A DNA stretch of 64,000 nt from Calothrix sp. C42_A2020_038 (GTDB lineage Bacteria; Cyanobacteriota; Cyanobacteriia; Cyanobacteriales; Nostocaceae): assembly GCA_015272395.1 (NCBI GenBank), contig JACYLQ010000033.1:124001-188000 (forward strand), given 5' to 3'. The notes beneath the pieces are model-generated. The model searched no databases, was not told where the DNA came from, and saw only the letters and a program-made list of their open reading frames with translations. A program made the translations under genes and the position numbers. This document shows, one piece after another, positions 61,992 through 64,000 of this stretch; the stretch's first letter is position 1; each line of letters begins with the position of its first letter.

Positions 61992-62234
61992 ATGGCTAAA
62001 GAAGGTATTCATCCTGAGTGGTATCCAGAAGCTAAAGTATATTGCAACGGCAAAGTTGTAATGACAGTAGGCTCGACCAAACCTGAATTACACGTAGACG
62101 TTTGGTCTGGAAACCACCCCTTTTACACAGGAACTCAAAAAATTATTGACACCGAAGGTCGCGTTGAACGCTTCCTCCGCAAATACGGCATGTTTGATCA
62201 ATCAGCTGCGAATAAAGACGAAGGTCAAAAGTAG
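61992..62234 (+). CDS. rpmE: 50S ribosomal protein L31
   Basis: The 80 residues: IHPEWYPEAKVYCNGKVVMT and GNHPFYTGTQKIIDTEGRVE are typical of cyanobacterial L31. Only one Cys is present, so this is the zinc-independent (C-) form. A terminator-like hairpin follows it. Confidence 0.95.
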   Translation: MAKEGIHPEWYPEAKVYCNGKVVMTVGSTKPELHVDVWSGNHPFYTGTQKIIDTEGRVERFLRKYGMFDQSAANKDEGQK

Positions 62235-62254
62235 CTGGTTAGCTTTGCTTTGAA

Positions 62255-62284
62255 CGACCCCGCACAAAGTGCCGGGTCGATTTT
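62255..62284 (+). terminator. Terminator between rpmE and prfA
   Basis: Stem CGACCC-GCAC / GTGC-GGGTCG with an AAA loop and one C-C mismatch, followed by ATTTTGTGTT. It lies 20 bases after rpmE and should reduce read-through into prfA. Confidence 0.75.
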
Positions 62285-62340
62285 GTGTTCTTTGCAATTA
62301 AGCTAACCAAGTTATTTTTTGAAGGAGTATTGCGCGCATC

Positions 62341-63441
62341 ATGGCTGAACAATATTTGCTGGAGAAATTAAAATCTGTCGAACAAACTTTTAATGAGTTA
62401 ACTCGGCGCCTAGCTGACCCAGATACTGCGAAAGATCAAGACGAGTATCAGAAGGTAGCCAAAGCACGTTCGAGTTTGGAAGAAGTAGTAAACACTTACG
62501 AAACTTGGAAAACTGCTAATGAGGACTTAGCAGGAGCGCGTCAAATATATAAGGAGTCAGCGAGTGACCCAGAAATGCAGGAAATGGCAGGACTGGAAGT
62601 AAAAGAACTCGAAGACAAGATTGAGTTTCTAGAGAACCGCTTGAAAATCTTATTACTGCCGCGCGACCCTAACGATGATAAAAACATCATGTTAGAAATT
62701 CGCGCGGGTACTGGTGGTGATGAAGCCAGTATTTGGGCAGGTGACTTAATGCGAATGTATACTCGCTACGCTCAAACTCAAGGCTGGAAAGTCTCGTTAG
62801 TGAGTGAGTCACTGGGAGAAATGGGCGGTTGGAAAGAAGTCATTCTCGAAATTAAGGGTGATGACGTTTATAGTCAATTAAAATTCGAGGCAGGAGTACA
62901 TCGTGTTCAACGTGTCCCTGTCACAGAAGCAGGTGGACGGGTACATACATCAACAGCAACAGTCGCGGTAATGCCTGAAGTTGATGATGTGGAAGTACAC
63001 ATCGACCCCAAAGATATCGAAATGAAAACCGCGCGTTCGGGTGGTGCGGGTGGACAAAACGTCAACAAAGTAGAAACAGCCGTTGACTTAATCCACAAAC
63101 CAACAGGTATTAGAATCTTCTGTACCGAAGAACGTAGCCAGCTACAAAACAAAGAACGGGCGATGCAAATCTTGCGTGCGAAATTGTACGAGATGAAACT
63201 GCAAGAACAACAAGCAGCCATTACCTCAGCACGGCGCCTGCAAGTTGGAACCGGCGCGCGTTCTGAAAAAATTCGTACTTACAACTACAAAGATAACCGC
63301 GTCACCGACCATCGTCTCAACCAAAACTTCTCATTGAACCCAGTTCTAGAAGGCGACTTAGAAACAGTAATACAGTCTTGTATCTCCCAAGACCAACAAG
63401 ATCAACTCGCCGAACTCGCCGCCAATGCTGGCAACAACTAA
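62341..63441 (+). CDS. prfA: Peptide chain release factor 1
   Basis: The 366 residues: the GGQ tripeptide at 237-239 in [15 protein letters not shown], which triggers peptidyl-tRNA hydrolysis, and PVT in [20 protein letters not shown] (the P-x-T discriminator of RF1 for UAA/UAG). The long coiled coil at the N-terminus and [16 protein letters not shown] near the end are typical. GGAG precedes the ATG. The last gene of this conserved block. Confidence 0.96.
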   Translation: MAEQYLLEKLKSVEQTFNELTRRLADPDTAKDQDEYQKVAKARSSLEEVVNTYETWKTANEDLAGARQIYKESASDPEMQEMAGLEVKELEDKIEFLENRLKILLLPRDPNDDKNIMLEIRAGTGGDEASIWAGDLMRMYTRYAQTQGWKVSLVSESLGEMGGWKEVILEIKGDDVYSQLKFEAGVHRVQRVPVTEAGGRVHTSTATVAVMPEVDDVEVHIDPKDIEMKTARSGGAGGQNVNKVETAVDLIHKPTGIRIFCTEERSQLQNKERAMQILRAKLYEMKLQEQQAAITSARRLQVGTGARSEKIRTYNYKDNRVTDHRLNQNFSLNPVLEGDLETVIQSCISQDQQDQLAELAANAGNN

Positions 63442-63888
63442 TTTTTTGATAGAATCAGCATCCTCATCTCTTGTGGAACAGGCATCCCTGCCTGTTCTAT
63501 TATTTTATTTATGCTGTATTAACCCAACATCTTACTAACATATTACCCCCATAGCATGGGATTGCAAACTGTACGTAAGTATACGCACGCTGCAAATTAT
63601 GAAGGCGCCTTCAAGGCGGACAGTTTGTTTGTAACTTTCAAGCCTGCTTAACTCAAAAGGTTTCTAAAATTTTGCACTTCAGGGCTGCGTTTCCGAAGCT
63701 TAAGTGATTTATGTATTTTTTTTAACTTACAATATTTATATTACCTGAATTTGCGTTACTTAGTTGTAAAAACAGGTAAGATATTACACTGTTTTGTGAT
63801 CAATTGTCCCTTGGATTCAATAGAACAATTATTCTTTTTTTAGATTTTTGAAGTACTATAGTACTAAACTAGGATTGATTATAAATTA
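63442..63888. other. Intergenic after prfA
   Basis: The 447 bases hold the prfA terminator (63476-63497), a GAAGGCGCCTTC palindrome at 63601-63612 and AT-rich sequence thereafter. No gene is seen before the frame opening at 63889. Confidence 0.4.
63476..63497 (+). terminator. Intrinsic terminator after prfA
   Basis: A 9-bp perfect stem GAACAGGCA / TGCCTGTTC with loop TCCC is followed by TATTATTTTATTTAT, 35 bases past the stop codon. Its arms match those of the weaker hairpin after ndhN, so it may be repeat-derived. Confidence 0.85.
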
Positions 63889-64000
63889 ATGGCTTATATA
63901 GTACGTAAAAACTATGATGTGACAGTAGGGACTCAGTTGCCTTTGCAAAAAGGTGTAGCGAAGCGGCGTGTATTTGAGGCGCCGATAAAATTTCTTACAT
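63889..64000 (+). CDS. Start of an unidentified gene, cut by the window end
   Basis: An ATG opens a frame of 37 codons that runs to the last base (MAYIVRKNYDVTVGTQLPLQ, then KGVAKRRVFEAP). Codon use is plausible and AGGA lies 14 bases upstream. The visible part gives no recognisable domain. It could be the N-terminus of a longer protein or a chance frame. Confidence 0.4.
   Translation, partial: MAYIVRKNYDVTVGTQLPLQKGVAKRRVFEAPIKFLT

Overview
The window is chromosomal DNA of a filamentous, probably heterocyst-forming (Nostocales-type) cyanobacterium. The evidence is ndhN, an L3-first ribosomal protein superoperon without rpsJ, rpsN or rpmD but carrying secY-adk-infA-rpmJ-rpsM-rpsK-rpoA-rplQ-truA-rplM-rpsI-rpmE-prfA, a seven-gene Mrp antiporter operon in cyanobacterial order, a nifE/nifN pair, DUF3172 and AMIN proteins, and abundant heptanucleotide repeats. 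The base composition is AT-rich. The usual cyanobacterial palindrome HIP1 (GCGATCGC) is nearly absent, and GGCGCC takes its place at roughly one site per 0.9 kb.

Layout. 1-5 kb: the end of an EamA transporter, a nuclease-fold protein, a membrane Ser/Thr kinase and a deviant P-loop ATPase. 5-10 kb: a P2-type cation ATPase and an iron/siderophore-type ABC permease plus ATPase. 10-15.4 kb: an SDR oxidoreductase and the Mrp operon (C-D-E-F-G-A-B order, minus strand, four-base overlaps). 15.7-22.5 kb: the two halves of a bacterial RNA-repair system, Pnkp and Hen1, separated by a decaying sensor histidine kinase and MITE-like repeats. 22.7-30 kb: a membrane GTPase, a Uma2/DUF820 protein with an expanded coiled-coil tail, a Tat-exported caspase-like protein, a truncated TPR protein and a class-A-fold serine hydrolase. 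30-34.7 kb: a molbindin, a small membrane protein, an isolated nifN-nifE pair whose NifE lacks the expected cofactor-ligand cysteine, and a Rieske oxygenase. 34.9-44.3 kb: a divergent topoisomerase I, an SGNH hydrolase, a membrane protein, a CPA2 antiporter with stress-protein domains, an AMIN protein, DUF3172 and ndhN. 45.2-63.4 kb: the ribosomal protein/secY/rpoA superoperon. The last 112 bases open an unidentified reading frame.

How the parts fit. The right third is conserved housekeeping, but nearly every gap above about 80 bases between its genes carries fold-back cassettes of 7-bp repeats or other hairpins, so the transcript must contain many repeat-derived structures. The left two thirds are accessory and stress/ion related: Na+/H+ or K+/H+ exchange, cation pumping, metal uptake, RNA repair, metacaspase. 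They are dotted with short elements that have inverted ends, some lying exactly at stop codons. The most unusual gene set is the orphan nifEN group beside a molybdenum-binding protein.
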